In this document: piece after piece, positions 24,168-31,483 of the stretch | Numbering within the stretch: the first letter of the stretch is position 1 | How the letters are laid out: each line of letters opens with the position of its first letter | Assembly (NCBI GenBank): GCA_049611965.1 | Contig: JBMZBC010000022.1 | Span: 1-35,879 of the forward strand | Length of the DNA: 35,879 bases | Source: UBA10364 sp049611965 | GTDB taxonomy: Bacteria; Bacteroidota; Bacteroidia; Flavobacteriales; Schleiferiaceae | Reading direction: 5' to 3' | The notes under the pieces: model-generated | Databases searched by the model: none | What the model saw: the letters and a program-made list of their open reading frames with translations, nothing else | Told to the model about the DNA's origin: nothing | Position numbers and translations under genes: made by a program

Positions 24168-26216
24168 TTATCCTTTACGCAGCATATTTCTCACATAACC
24201 GTGCAACTCCTCCTGTGCCTTAATCTTGGGGCCGTGAAGCATGCGGTAGTTGTTTTGCTGCTGAGCGTCGAAAATTCGTGATTTAGAATTGTCTTTCCAA
24301 AGAATATCGAAGTGATCGCGCAATTGACGTTGAATGGATTGGTCGTAAATAGGTACGGTAACCTCTACCCTGCGGTTCAAATTCCTTCCCATCCAGTCGG
24401 CAGATGATATATAATACTGGGTATTACCGTCGTTGTAGAAACAGAATGAACGAGTATGCTCCAAAAACCTCCCAACGATACTTACTGAAGAAATATTTCT
24501 TGCTTTTGGATGTGACATGTCTAAACAGCAAATGCCTCTCACGACCATCCGAACCTGAACCCCCGCGTCGCTTGCCTCGTAGAGTTTATTGATCATGCCG
24601 TGATCAGAAATGGAATTAATCTTCACCCAGAATTCGGCCTTCTTTCCCGCTCTCGCATTCGCTATTTCTCGATCAATGAGTGCCTCTAATCCCGAACGTG
24701 TCGTATTGGGGCTAACTAACAAGTGCTTGAATGCGTACTGCTTATATGGACTTTCGATGAACTGGAATACTTTTCGTGCTTCTTTCGCAATTCGCTTGTC
24801 ATTGGTCATCAGATGATAATCCGTGTAGACCTTAGCCGTGCCTTCGTGGTAATTTCCAGTCCCGATAACACAGTAATCTACAAGCTTCTCTTTGCCCTCG
24901 TCTCTTCGTATAAGAGTCAATTTTGAATGCACCTTAAGGCCTTGCACACCGGAGACTACTTTGATGCCCTCGCCTCTGAGGCGGTTGGTCCAACGGATGT
25001 TATTGGCCTCGTCAAATCGGGCCTGAAGTTCTATGAATACAGTGACCTCCTTCCCGTTTTTAGCCGCATTAATCAATGCAGAGATAATCTGGCTATCATC
25101 AGCCAAACGATAGAGTGTCACCTTAATCTCCCGTACTTTTTCATCAATCGCCGCCTCGCGAAGTAAACGAATGACGTTGCCAAAATCGTGATAGGGCGTG
25201 AACAGCATTATGTCTTGCTTTTTAATGGCTTTAAAAATGCTGCGATCAATATCTATATTAGGATGCGGGACTTGAGATAGTCGCTTGTACTCAAGCTCCT
25301 GTATCCCCATGTTTGGAAAGCGCATTAAATCCTTCTTATTATGGTACCGTCCTCCCGGAATTAGAGTATCCAAAGCACTCACCTCCAATCCCTCTACCAA
25401 ACGCTTTAAGGTTGAATCGCTAATGGTTTTGTCGTATACGAATCGAACTAAATCACCTTCACGTCGATTGCGCAACCCGCGCTGAATCTGCTCCATGAAC
25501 GATTTGCTTACGTCGTCATCCAGCGACAATTCAGCATCCCGCGTAATCTTCACCGTATGTGCCTCAATACTGTCATACTTAACCGTATGAAAAATACTGT
25601 CTAGGTTGTGCCGCAGAACGTCGTCCATGTACATCACGTATTGCTTGCCATACTTTGGCAACTGCACAAAACGGCCTGAAATGGAATACGGCACCTCGAT
25701 AATTGAAAACTGCTCTTTGTCTTTCTTGGTCAAGCGTACTGCGAGATATATACTCTTGTCTCTTAAATAAGGGAAATTTTTCGTCTGATTGATCATCAAA
25801 TTGGTAAGTGCCGGACTTACCTTTTCACGGTAAAGCTGCTTCACAAAAGTCTCTTGCTTAGCAGTCAACTGTGCCTCATTGATAATCTCAATCTTATAGC
25901 GTTTCAAGTCCTCCTTGATTCTATCGTAGATTTCCTGAGAACGTTGCTGTTGGTCGGCTACAATCTCACTGAGTTTCGACAAAAGAGCTCCAGGAGTATA
26001 TCCCTCAAGGTTTTCATCTAACCCTTGCTCTTCACTGAGTCGTAAGCGACGTATGAAGGAATAACGCACACGGAAGAATTCATCCATGTTGTTAGAGTGT
26101 ATTCCGAGAAAACGCAGTCTTTCAATCAAGGGATTCGATAAATCTTCCGCCTCTTGCAATACGCGTTCGTTAAAGCGTAACCAACTAATATCTCTGTTGA
26201 AATAAGTATTTTCCAC
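24168..26216 (-). CDS. ppk1: Polyphosphate kinase 1
   Basis: PPK1 reversibly makes inorganic polyphosphate from ATP. The 682-residue length is typical. The N-terminal head (YFNRDISWLRFNERVLQEA, then RFLGIHSNNMDEFF) is diagnostic. The two catalytic histidines are His430 in GLKVHSKLTLI (the phosphorylated one by homology) and His587 in FLEHTRSFCF. The GTGNYHEGTAKVYTDYHLMT stretch and SADWMGRNLNRRVE are also conserved. It sits between the sixA-like gene and ppx with 3-bp gaps on both sides, giving a compact polyphosphate operon. Confidence 0.97.
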   Translation of the reverse strand: MENTYFNRDISWLRFNERVLQEAEDLSNPLIERLRFLGIHSNNMDEFFRVRYSFIRRLRLSEEQGLDENLEGYTPGALLSKLSEIVADQQQRSQEIYDRIKEDLKRYKIEIINEAQLTAKQETFVKQLYREKVSPALTNLMINQTKNFPYLRDKSIYLAVRLTKKDKEQFSIIEVPYSISGRFVQLPKYGKQYVMYMDDVLRHNLDSIFHTVKYDSIEAHTVKITRDAELSLDDDVSKSFMEQIQRGLRNRREGDLVRFVYDKTISDSTLKRLVEGLEVSALDTLIPGGRYHNKKDLMRFPNMGIQELEYKRLSQVPHPNIDIDRSIFKAIKKQDIMLFTPYHDFGNVIRLLREAAIDEKVREIKVTLYRLADDSQIISALINAAKNGKEVTVFIELQARFDEANNIRWTNRLRGEGIKVVSGVQGLKVHSKLTLIRRDEGKEKLVDYCVIGTGNYHEGTAKVYTDYHLMTNDKRIAKEARKVFQFIESPYKQYAFKHLLVSPNTTRSGLEALIDREIANARAGKKAEFWVKINSISDHGMINKLYEASDAGVQVRMVVRGICCLDMSHPKARNISSVSIVGRFLEHTRSFCFYNDGNTQYYISSADWMGRNLNRRVEVTVPIYDQSIQRQLRDHFDILWKDNSKSRIFDAQQQNNYRMLHGPKIKAQEELHGYVRNMLRKG

Positions 26217-26219
26217 TGC

Positions 26220-26720
26220 CTAATTTTTTAATCGCTTAGGGTACTCAAATTGAATGAGCTCTGCCCCTATATTAATGGAATTCCAGTCTTTACAATCAAA
26301 CCTTACGCAAACAACCCCCGTGGTAGGAACGTTCTTTACGCTGGCATTGGTCATTTCATTCACAAAATCTGTGATGGCCGGATTGTGTGCGAAATAAAAA
26401 GCTGTATCGTGTATACTAGATGTTCTTCGGACAATATCAATCAGTTCAGAAACGCCACAATGGTACAAATGATCATTGATACACATTTTATTTGCCGGTA
26501 CACCTAGATTTTTGGCGAAAATTAAAGCCGTATGAAGCGCTCTTGTCGCTGGCGAACTGTAAAACGAGAAGTCTTGTGGAGAATCGATCTCGTCGCGAAG
26601 ATATTCACTGACTAAATGTGCGTCCCGGATACCCCGTCCCTTCAAAGGTCTATCACGATCCTCAATACCGTCAATGGACCAAGAACTCTTGGCGTGTCGA
26701 ATTAGATAGAGTGTTTTCAT
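26220..26720 (-). CDS. SixA-like histidine phosphatase
   Basis: This is a histidine phosphatase superfamily (phosphoglycerate mutase fold) protein of about 166 residues. The RHG-type motif is LIRHAKSSW (catalytic His about residue 9), the substrate arginines lie in the region of DRPLKGRG and YSSPATRALHTA, and the second histidine is in FYFAHNPAI. Size and motif are those of SixA, which dephosphorylates phosphohistidine proteins. I chose the ATG at 26720 because MKTLYLIRHAKSSW is the normal family beginning; an ATG 5 codons upstream is possible. It leads the ppk-ppx operon. Whether it acts on the PPK phosphohistidine or elsewhere is unknown. Confidence 0.88.
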   Translation of the reverse strand: MKTLYLIRHAKSSWSIDGIEDRDRPLKGRGIRDAHLVSEYLRDEIDSPQDFSFYSSPATRALHTALIFAKNLGVPANKMCINDHLYHCGVSELIDIVRRTSSIHDTAFYFAHNPAITDFVNEMTNASVKNVPTTGVVCVRFDCKDWNSINIGAELIQFEYPKRLKN

Positions 26721-26725
26721 ATTTG

Positions 26726-26765
26726 TAAAGTACACTATTTCAGTGCATTCACTAAAGTACTGAAA
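26726..26765. promoter_or_regulatory. Repeat-rich control region of sixA-ppk-ppx
   Basis: TAAAGTAC occurs twice (26726-26733 and 26753-26760), 27 bp apart. An inverted repeat TTTCAGT (26738-26744) / ACTGAAA (26759-26765) interleaves with them. This is directly upstream of the sixA-like ATG, in the 83-bp gap after mazG. It could be an operator for a dimeric regulator; no known Pho-box match is seen. Confidence 0.35.
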
Positions 26766-26803
26766 CTACTTTGTCTAAGATTTAACAATAAATTCAAAAG
26801 AAA

Positions 26804-27589
26804 TTAATCTCGAGACAACTGCTTGGCTTCATTCCAAAGGACCTCCATTTCATCTAAAGTCATAGTAGACAACTCTTTACCTTGTGCGACGGCTTGTTTC
26901 TCCATGTAGGTGAATCTGAAGATGAATTTTTTATTCGTGCGCTCCAAGGCCAATTCTGGATCGATATCACTCAGTCGAGCAAAGTTGATCAAAGAAAACA
27001 TCAAATCTCCAAACTCACCTTCTATATCTTCTTGTTTTCCAGATACTTGACTCTCTTCAAACTCTCCAAGCTCTTCCTTTATTTTACCCCAAACATCCTC
27101 CGGCTTGTCCCAATCAAACCCTGCTCCGCGCGCTTTATCTCCAATGCGAATGGATTTCACCAGGGCAGGTAAACCACGCGGCACTCCTTGAAGAACACTT
27201 TTAGTCCCTTTTTCCTTGAGTTTGATTGCTTCCCAGTTCGCCTTTACCTCTTCTTCAGTGGTGGCTTCTACATCTCCATAGATATGGGGGTGACGGTGAA
27301 TGAGCTTATCACAAACGCTGTTCAGTACATCGGCAACATCGAAAGCACCTTTTTCACTGCCAATTTTTGAATAAAACACCATGTGAAGCATTAGATCCCC
27401 GAGCTCTTTCTTGATCTCATTCAAATCGTTTTCTTCAATGGCATCGGCCAACTCGTAGGTCTCCTCAATGGTGAGGTGACGCAAGCTTTCTAAGGTTTGT
27501 TTACGATCCCATGGACACTCGGCGCGGAGCGTATCCATGATGTCTAGCAACCTACCGAAAGCTTCTAATTTGGCCTCTCTTGAATTCAT
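26804..27589 (-). CDS. mazG: Nucleoside triphosphate pyrophosphohydrolase MazG
   Basis: MazG hydrolyses (d)NTPs, including damaged ones, to monophosphate and pyrophosphate in the cytoplasm. The 261-residue length matches the E. coli-type two-domain enzyme. The N-terminal domain begins LRAECPWDRKQTLESLRHL and has the metal-binding EETYELADAIEENDL...KKELGDLMLHM. The second domain carries the related KEELGEFEES...EGEFGDLMFSLINFAR. It begins 2 bp after the DUF5606 stop codon and is the last gene of the def-TPR-DUF5606-mazG set. MazG can also alter ppGpp level in E. coli; nothing here tests that. Confidence 0.96.
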   Translation of the reverse strand: MNSREAKLEAFGRLLDIMDTLRAECPWDRKQTLESLRHLTIEETYELADAIEENDLNEIKKELGDLMLHMVFYSKIGSEKGAFDVADVLNSVCDKLIHRHPHIYGDVEATTEEEVKANWEAIKLKEKGTKSVLQGVPRGLPALVKSIRIGDKARGAGFDWDKPEDVWGKIKEELGEFEESQVSGKQEDIEGEFGDLMFSLINFARLSDIDPELALERTNKKFIFRFTYMEKQAVAQGKELSTMTLDEMEVLWNEAKQLSRD

Positions 27590-27591
27590 AT

Positions 27592-28005
27592 TTATTCCGC
27601 TTCTTCGCTCACTTCTTCCTCTAGAATACTAAGCAAATCATTCTTTACAAGAATATTAAACCACTGTACAACCTTTTTGATATCAGAGGCGTATACCCGC
27701 TCCTGGTCGAACTTTGGCAATACCTCACCAAAGAAATCTTCCAATTGATCTTTTGAACTCTTGTGACTCAATGCCTCTTTACCTTCTGTAACCTCAGCCA
27801 TCGCCTTGAAGACATCTCTTAGCGGCACCTCTTCTTCGTAAGTGTAGATCGCAATATCTCCCAACGAGCTTACATTGGCATTTGCTGAAATCGCTGTGCG
27901 CTTACCGTCCAATAAGCTTTCAACTACGACACCGTTTTTTTGATGTGCAATTAGTTTGAAAAGACCGGGTTTTCCTGAAACCGAAAGAACAGTTCTTAAA
28001 TCCAT
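27592..28005 (-). CDS. DUF5606 family protein
   Basis: This 137-residue cytoplasmic protein has the Bacteroidota DUF5606 form. It begins with DLRTVLSVSGKPGLFKLIA, then VVESLLDGKRTAISANANVSSLGDIAIYT, and ends in an acidic tail. The first 60 residues look like a small beta barrel and the second half is helical. The function is unknown. It abuts the upstream lipoprotein gene (28006) with no spacing and precedes mazG by 2 bp. This def/DUF5606/mazG neighbourhood hints at nucleotide or translation quality control, but this is only association. Confidence 0.85.
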   Translation of the reverse strand: MDLRTVLSVSGKPGLFKLIAHQKNGVVVESLLDGKRTAISANANVSSLGDIAIYTYEEEVPLRDVFKAMAEVTEGKEALSHKSSKDQLEDFFGEVLPKFDQERVYASDIKKVVQWFNILVKNDLLSILEEEVSEEAE

Positions 28006-28515
28006 TTATTGTTTATTTAACCAGTTTTGTATTGTATTCAATTCTTCGTCTGAACTCAGCAACAACAGTGCTTCAGCCTGCGTCGCAAGTTCGTGCTTTG
28101 GGTATCTATCCATCAACGCTCTCAAGTAATTTCTCGAGCGCTCTTTATCATTAAATCTATTTTCAAAAAACAAGGCCAATTGCATCAATGCCTCTGGCGC
28201 AAAGGCGTGCTCCGGATACTTTTTAGTCAAGGTAATCAAGTAGTTTATCCCGTAAAGGTAGTCCTCAGCCCCACTCATAAGTACTAGACCAGCTTGCATC
28301 AAACGTTTTGGATCACTCAACACCAAGCTGTCCTCTGCAATAAAGTGCTTCTTCGCAAACTCCAGCTCTTCACTAGTCGCAACACCACTATCTATTCGAT
28401 CAAAATAGTACAGGGCAGAATCGCTAACGGCTACCGTCACTTGTTGCCCCTGTACATTAGACTCTGGAGCAGTACAAGAAATTAACCCAAGTAATAGTAG
28501 AAGGACAATTCTCAT
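28006..28515 (-). CDS. TPR-like lipoprotein
   Basis: This 169-residue protein has a lipoprotein signal peptide ending LISC (Cys at about residue 14). Helical pairs resembling tetratricopeptide repeats follow: YGINYLITLTKKYPEHAFAP and then YLRALMDRYPKHELATQAEA, the PxHxxA spacing being typical. It is likely an envelope-attached scaffold, with resemblance to BamD/YbgF-type TPR proteins only at the repeat level. The start overlaps the def stop codon by 4 bp, and DUF5606 follows at once. The function is unknown. Confidence 0.8.
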   Translation of the reverse strand: MRIVLLLLLGLISCTAPESNVQGQQVTVAVSDSALYYFDRIDSGVATSEELEFAKKHFIAEDSLVLSDPKRLMQAGLVLMSGAEDYLYGINYLITLTKKYPEHAFAPEALMQLALFFENRFNDKERSRNYLRALMDRYPKHELATQAEALLLLSSDEELNTIQNWLNKQ

Positions 28516-29084
28516 CGACGTTTTGGGAATTTCATTGGATAATCAATGGCAATATCGCCACGTTCAATGCTGCCCAATTTACCTTTGATCAGTCGTTTTC
28601 TCAATGGCTTGAGGTAATCGGTAAATAGCACTCCCTCAATGTGATCGTACTCGTGTTGAATAACACGTGCGGCAAGTCCCGTATACGTTTCTTCGACCAA
28701 CTCCCAGTCTTCAGTATAGTATTCGATGACCAATTTTTCTTTGCGGTACACGGTTTCACGTACGTCCGGAATACTCAAACAGCCTTCTTCCATACCCCAC
28801 TCTTCGCCTTCTTCTTCAATGATAATAGGATTGATAAAGGTCTTCTTGAAATTCTTGAGTGTTTCGTAGTCCTCTTCGCCTTCTTGAGCAAATGGACTTG
28901 CGTCAATAACAAACAATCGGATGCTTCTGCCAATCTGAGGAGCTGCTAAACCAACACCCTGTGCGTTGTACATGGTCTCGTACATATTTTCAATAAGCGG
29001 TGCTAGACCCGGATAATCCTGATCTATTTCTTCCGCTACTTTATTGAGAACGGGATCGCCATAGGCAACTACCGGTAAAATCAT
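28512..29084 (-). CDS. def: Peptide deformylase
   Basis: This enzyme removes the formyl group from the N-terminal methionine of new proteins. The 190-residue length is normal. The three motifs are present: QGVGLAAPQIG (motif I), EEGCLSIP (motif II, metal Cys) and QHEYDHIEGVLF (motif III, HExxH with both metal histidines). An insertion after motif I (SPFAQEGEEDYETLKNFKK) is common in this phylum. It is the first gene of a four-gene set, overlapping the lipoprotein gene by 4 bp. A -7 element lies just after ruvX. Confidence 0.97.
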   Translation of the reverse strand: MILPVVAYGDPVLNKVAEEIDQDYPGLAPLIENMYETMYNAQGVGLAAPQIGRSIRLFVIDASPFAQEGEEDYETLKNFKKTFINPIIIEEEGEEWGMEEGCLSIPDVRETVYRKEKLVIEYYTEDWELVEETYTGLAARVIQHEYDHIEGVLFTDYLKPLRKRLIKGKLGSIERGDIAIDYPMKFPKRR

Positions 29085-29104
29085 AGTTGGTGATTTTTAA
29101 GGCA

Positions 29105-29112
29105 CAAAGATA
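29105..29112 (-). promoter_or_regulatory. -7 element (TATCTTTG) for def
   Basis: This is an exact TAnnTTTG match on the minus strand between the ruvX stop and the def ATG, 20 nt before that ATG. It suggests def starts its own transcript. Confidence 0.5.
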
Positions 29113-29113
29113 G

Positions 29114-29512
29114 TTAGTGCATGTCTAAATAACGCTCTAAAATGAGCGAGGCTGCGACTTTATCAAGCGCCCCTTTTTCTTTACGCTTCGATTTCTTCAT
29201 CCCACCCATGATAAGCATTTGAGAAGCCTCCTTAGAGGTAAAATCTTCATCCACAAAAACGATCTCCATGATCGGCCAGCGCTTATGGATTTTTGCCGCC
29301 CACAGGTCGATAATTTCCGTACTATCCGTAGCAATGGATGGCTTCCCAATAACGATTGTCTGTGTTCCTTCCGTGGCAACATATTCTTCAAGCACTGCCA
29401 TGAGCGAACCTGTATCCACTGTTTTCAATGGAAAAGCCATCATCGCGAGCGGATCAGTCTCTGCCATTCCAGTGCGTCTACCGCCAATATCTAAAGCCAA
29501 TACTTTCGCCAT
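29114..29512 (-). CDS. ruvX: RuvX/YqgF family Holliday junction resolvase-like nuclease
   Basis: This 132-residue RNase H-fold protein is of the YqgF/RuvX family, implicated in 16S rRNA 5'-end processing and Holliday junction resolution. The catalytic acidic residues are in LALDIGGRRTGMAETDP (first Asp), the IVFVDEDFTSKEA stretch, and the C-terminal KGALDKVAASLILERYL. The length and motif order are normal. The ATG at 29512 lies only 4 nt after a TACCTTTG -7 element, so the transcript may be leaderless. It is divergent from dapD with a 53-bp shared gap. Confidence 0.93.
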   Translation of the reverse strand: MAKVLALDIGGRRTGMAETDPLAMMAFPLKTVDTGSLMAVLEEYVATEGTQTIVIGKPSIATDSTEIIDLWAAKIHKRWPIMEIVFVDEDFTSKEASQMLIMGGMKKSKRKEKGALDKVAASLILERYLDMH

Positions 29513-29516
29513 GGTT

Positions 29517-29524
29517 CAAAGGTA
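29517..29524 (-). promoter_or_regulatory. -7 element (TACCTTTG) for ruvX
   Basis: This is an exact TAnnTTTG match on the minus strand whose last base is 4 nt from the ruvX ATG, implying a leaderless message. Confidence 0.5.
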
Positions 29525-29543
29525 GTCTTTCCGTAGGAAGCAT

Positions 29544-29551
29544 TAAATTTG
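29544..29551 (+). promoter_or_regulatory. -7 element (TAAATTTG) for dapD
   Basis: This is an exact TAnnTTTG match on the plus strand, 14 nt before the dapD ATG at 29566. Its -33 zone would fall on the divergent ruvX -7 element. Confidence 0.5.
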
Positions 29552-29565
29552 AACAGCAGATAAGA

Positions 29566-30390
29566 ATGAACAAGATGAAGGATATTAGAGCTGTCATAGA
29601 ACAAGCTTGGGAGCAAAGAGAACTGCTTCAACAAGAAGAAACTCAAAACGCAGTACGCGCTGTAGTAGACGCGCTTGATGCCGGTACGCTTCGCGTTGCT
29701 GAGCCTACAGAAAATGGCTGGCAAGTGAACGAATGGGTAAAGAAAGCTGTGGTTCTGTATTTCCCTATCCAAAAAATGGAGACCATTGAGGTCGGACCTT
29801 TTGAATTCCACGATAAAATTCCACTCAAACGCAATTATGCCGAAAAGGGAGTACGTGTCGTTCCTCATGCTGTAGCACGTCACGGTTCATTTATTGAGGC
29901 AGGTGTTGTAATGATGCCTTCGTACGTTAACATAGGTGCACATGTCGAGAGCGGAACGATGGTTGACACATGGGCGACAGTAGGATCGTGTGCGCAGATT
30001 GGTAAAAACGTTCACTTGAGCGGCGGCGTTGGAATTGGCGGTGTGTTAGAACCTTTACAAGCAGCACCGGTAATCATTGAAGACGATTGTTTCATCGGTT
30101 CACGTTGTATTGTCGTGGAAGGTGTTCATGTAGAAAAAGAGGCTGTTCTAGGTGCGAATGTTGTCTTGACAGCCTCAACAAAGATTATTGATGTTAGTGG
30201 CGATGAGCCGAAGGAATACCGAGGCCGCGTTCCAGCCCGTAGTGTAGTTATTCCCGGCACCATGCCTAAGGAGTTCCCATCGGGCACCTTCAACGTGCCT
30301 TGTGCATTAATCATAGGACTGCGTAAAGAGAGTACAGACAAGAAGACTTCGTTGAACGACGCATTGCGCACACACAACGTTGCAGTATAA
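29566..30390 (+). CDS. dapD: 2,3,4,5-tetrahydropyridine-2,6-dicarboxylate N-succinyltransferase
   Basis: DapD transfers succinyl from succinyl-CoA to tetrahydrodipicolinate on the lysine/diaminopimelate pathway. The 274-residue length equals that of the E. coli enzyme. The N-terminal helical domain (IEQAWEQRELL) is followed by a left-handed beta-helix of hexapeptide repeats (VNIGAHVESGTMVDTWATVG, then IGKNVHLSGGVGIGGVLEP). I chose the ATG at 29566 because it fits the family N-terminus and follows a good -7 element; a longer reading from 29428 would run through ruvX. Its TAA overlaps the glycosyltransferase ATG. Confidence 0.97.
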   Translation: MNKMKDIRAVIEQAWEQRELLQQEETQNAVRAVVDALDAGTLRVAEPTENGWQVNEWVKKAVVLYFPIQKMETIEVGPFEFHDKIPLKRNYAEKGVRVVPHAVARHGSFIEAGVVMMPSYVNIGAHVESGTMVDTWATVGSCAQIGKNVHLSGGVGIGGVLEPLQAAPVIIEDDCFIGSRCIVVEGVHVEKEAVLGANVVLTASTKIIDVSGDEPKEYRGRVPARSVVIPGTMPKEFPSGTFNVPCALIIGLRKESTDKKTSLNDALRTHNVAV

Positions 30391-31136
30391 TGAGCACTGC
30401 CCTAAGCATACTATACCTCAGCTTTAATGAGGAAGATGTCTTTGGGCAATCGCTCGAAAGTGTACGTTCTATTGCCGACGAGATTGTAGTAGTAGATTCT
30501 GGATCTTCCGATTCAACCGTTCAAATAGCCGAACGTGCGGGTGCTGACGTATACCACCGGCCATTGAAAAACTGGGGTGAACAGCGCAACTGGGGATTAG
30601 AAAAGTGCAAACACTCTTGGGTATTAGTAGTCGATTGTGATGAAGTGTTCACCGATGAGCTCATTGAATCGCTCAAAGAGTGGAAACTAAGTGAACACAA
30701 CGAGCAACACCCTTACTCCTTTAAGCGCGTGCATTTTTTCAAAGGCAAAAGAATGAATTTCAGCGGACTGCAAAATGATTACGTAGTTCGACTTTTACCT
30801 AAGGAGGTGAAATATGAAGAATTAAACGTGCACGAAAAAGTGCGCTCCTCTTCCAAACGCCTCAAGGGAAATATCCTTCATTACACCTACAAAAACGCCG
30901 CCCACTGGGAACAGAAATTCAGAACCTACGCCAAGCGCCAAGCTTTGGATTACGAAAAGAAAGCAGGTAGAATTGGCCCATATTATTTGAATGTGAAACC
31001 TTCTTGGAGATTTTTCAAGCACTACATCATAAAAGGCGGTATTTTTGACGGCTCAAGAGGTTTTGAATATGCCTTGTGGATGTATAGAGCTGTTAAATGG
31101 CGCTACATCGAAGTAAATAAATTGCGAATCAAATGA
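30390..31136 (+). CDS. GT2-family glycosyltransferase, WaaE/KdtX-like
   Basis: This 248-residue GT-A fold enzyme is of the type that adds sugars to lipopolysaccharide cores. It begins ALSILYLSFNEEDVFGQSL and has the nucleotide-binding IVVVDSGSSDSTVQIAE. A DXD-type motif VVDCDE lies near residues 80-85, preceded by NWGEQRNWGLE, as in the WaaE/KdtX group. Donor and acceptor are unknown. The ATG overlaps the dapD stop (TAATG) and the stop overlaps the next gene (ATGA). There is no membrane segment; it is probably a cytoplasmic-face peripheral enzyme. Confidence 0.9.
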   Translation: MSTALSILYLSFNEEDVFGQSLESVRSIADEIVVVDSGSSDSTVQIAERAGADVYHRPLKNWGEQRNWGLEKCKHSWVLVVDCDEVFTDELIESLKEWKLSEHNEQHPYSFKRVHFFKGKRMNFSGLQNDYVVRLLPKEVKYEELNVHEKVRSSSKRLKGNILHYTYKNAAHWEQKFRTYAKRQALDYEKKAGRIGPYYLNVKPSWRFFKHYIIKGGIFDGSRGFEYALWMYRAVKWRYIEVNKLRIK

Positions 31137-31483
31137 CATTCGGTCAAAGCTTACAATTCATTCTTACAGCATTGTTCCTACTCGGCGTATACAGTTACAA
31201 ATGGGCCCTGCATTTTCAATACTTAAGAGTGAAGAACAAGAAGAAAGCTGGTAGCTGGAAGGATTTCTACACGCGCAATTTTTCCAATAAAAAAGACCTC
31301 GAATGGTGGAAAGAGAGCTTTATGATCTTACCACTACTCTACCCGACCATCATGACTGGAAAGGACAGTGAAGACTTTTGGTTGAGCAAAATCAAACGCA
31401 CCAACCTTGCGCTTTACTTCCTGTTGATGATCTTATTACTTACCGGGATATATTTCTCGAAACTTTCAGAGCGTCCGTTTTAA
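31133..31483 (+). CDS. Small two-helix membrane protein, unknown function
   Basis: I do not recognise this 116-residue protein. It has one hydrophobic helix at about residues 5-25 and another at about 88-108, with a basic, aromatic-rich loop between them (WKDFYTRNFSNKKDLEWW). It is therefore probably an inner-membrane hairpin. The ATG overlaps the glycosyltransferase stop (ATGA) and the TAA overlaps the CCA-adding enzyme ATG (TAATG), so it is co-translated within the dapD chain. The tight overlaps on both ends are the main evidence that it is real. Confidence 0.8.
   Translation: MTFGQSLQFILTALFLLGVYSYKWALHFQYLRVKNKKKAGSWKDFYTRNFSNKKDLEWWKESFMILPLLYPTIMTGKDSEDFWLSKIKRTNLALYFLLMILLLTGIYFSKLSERPF

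Noticed and set aside
29428..29565. N-terminal extension of dapD
   Set aside because: It crosses the ruvX 5' end and the dapD -7 element; DapD's normal length starts at 29566.
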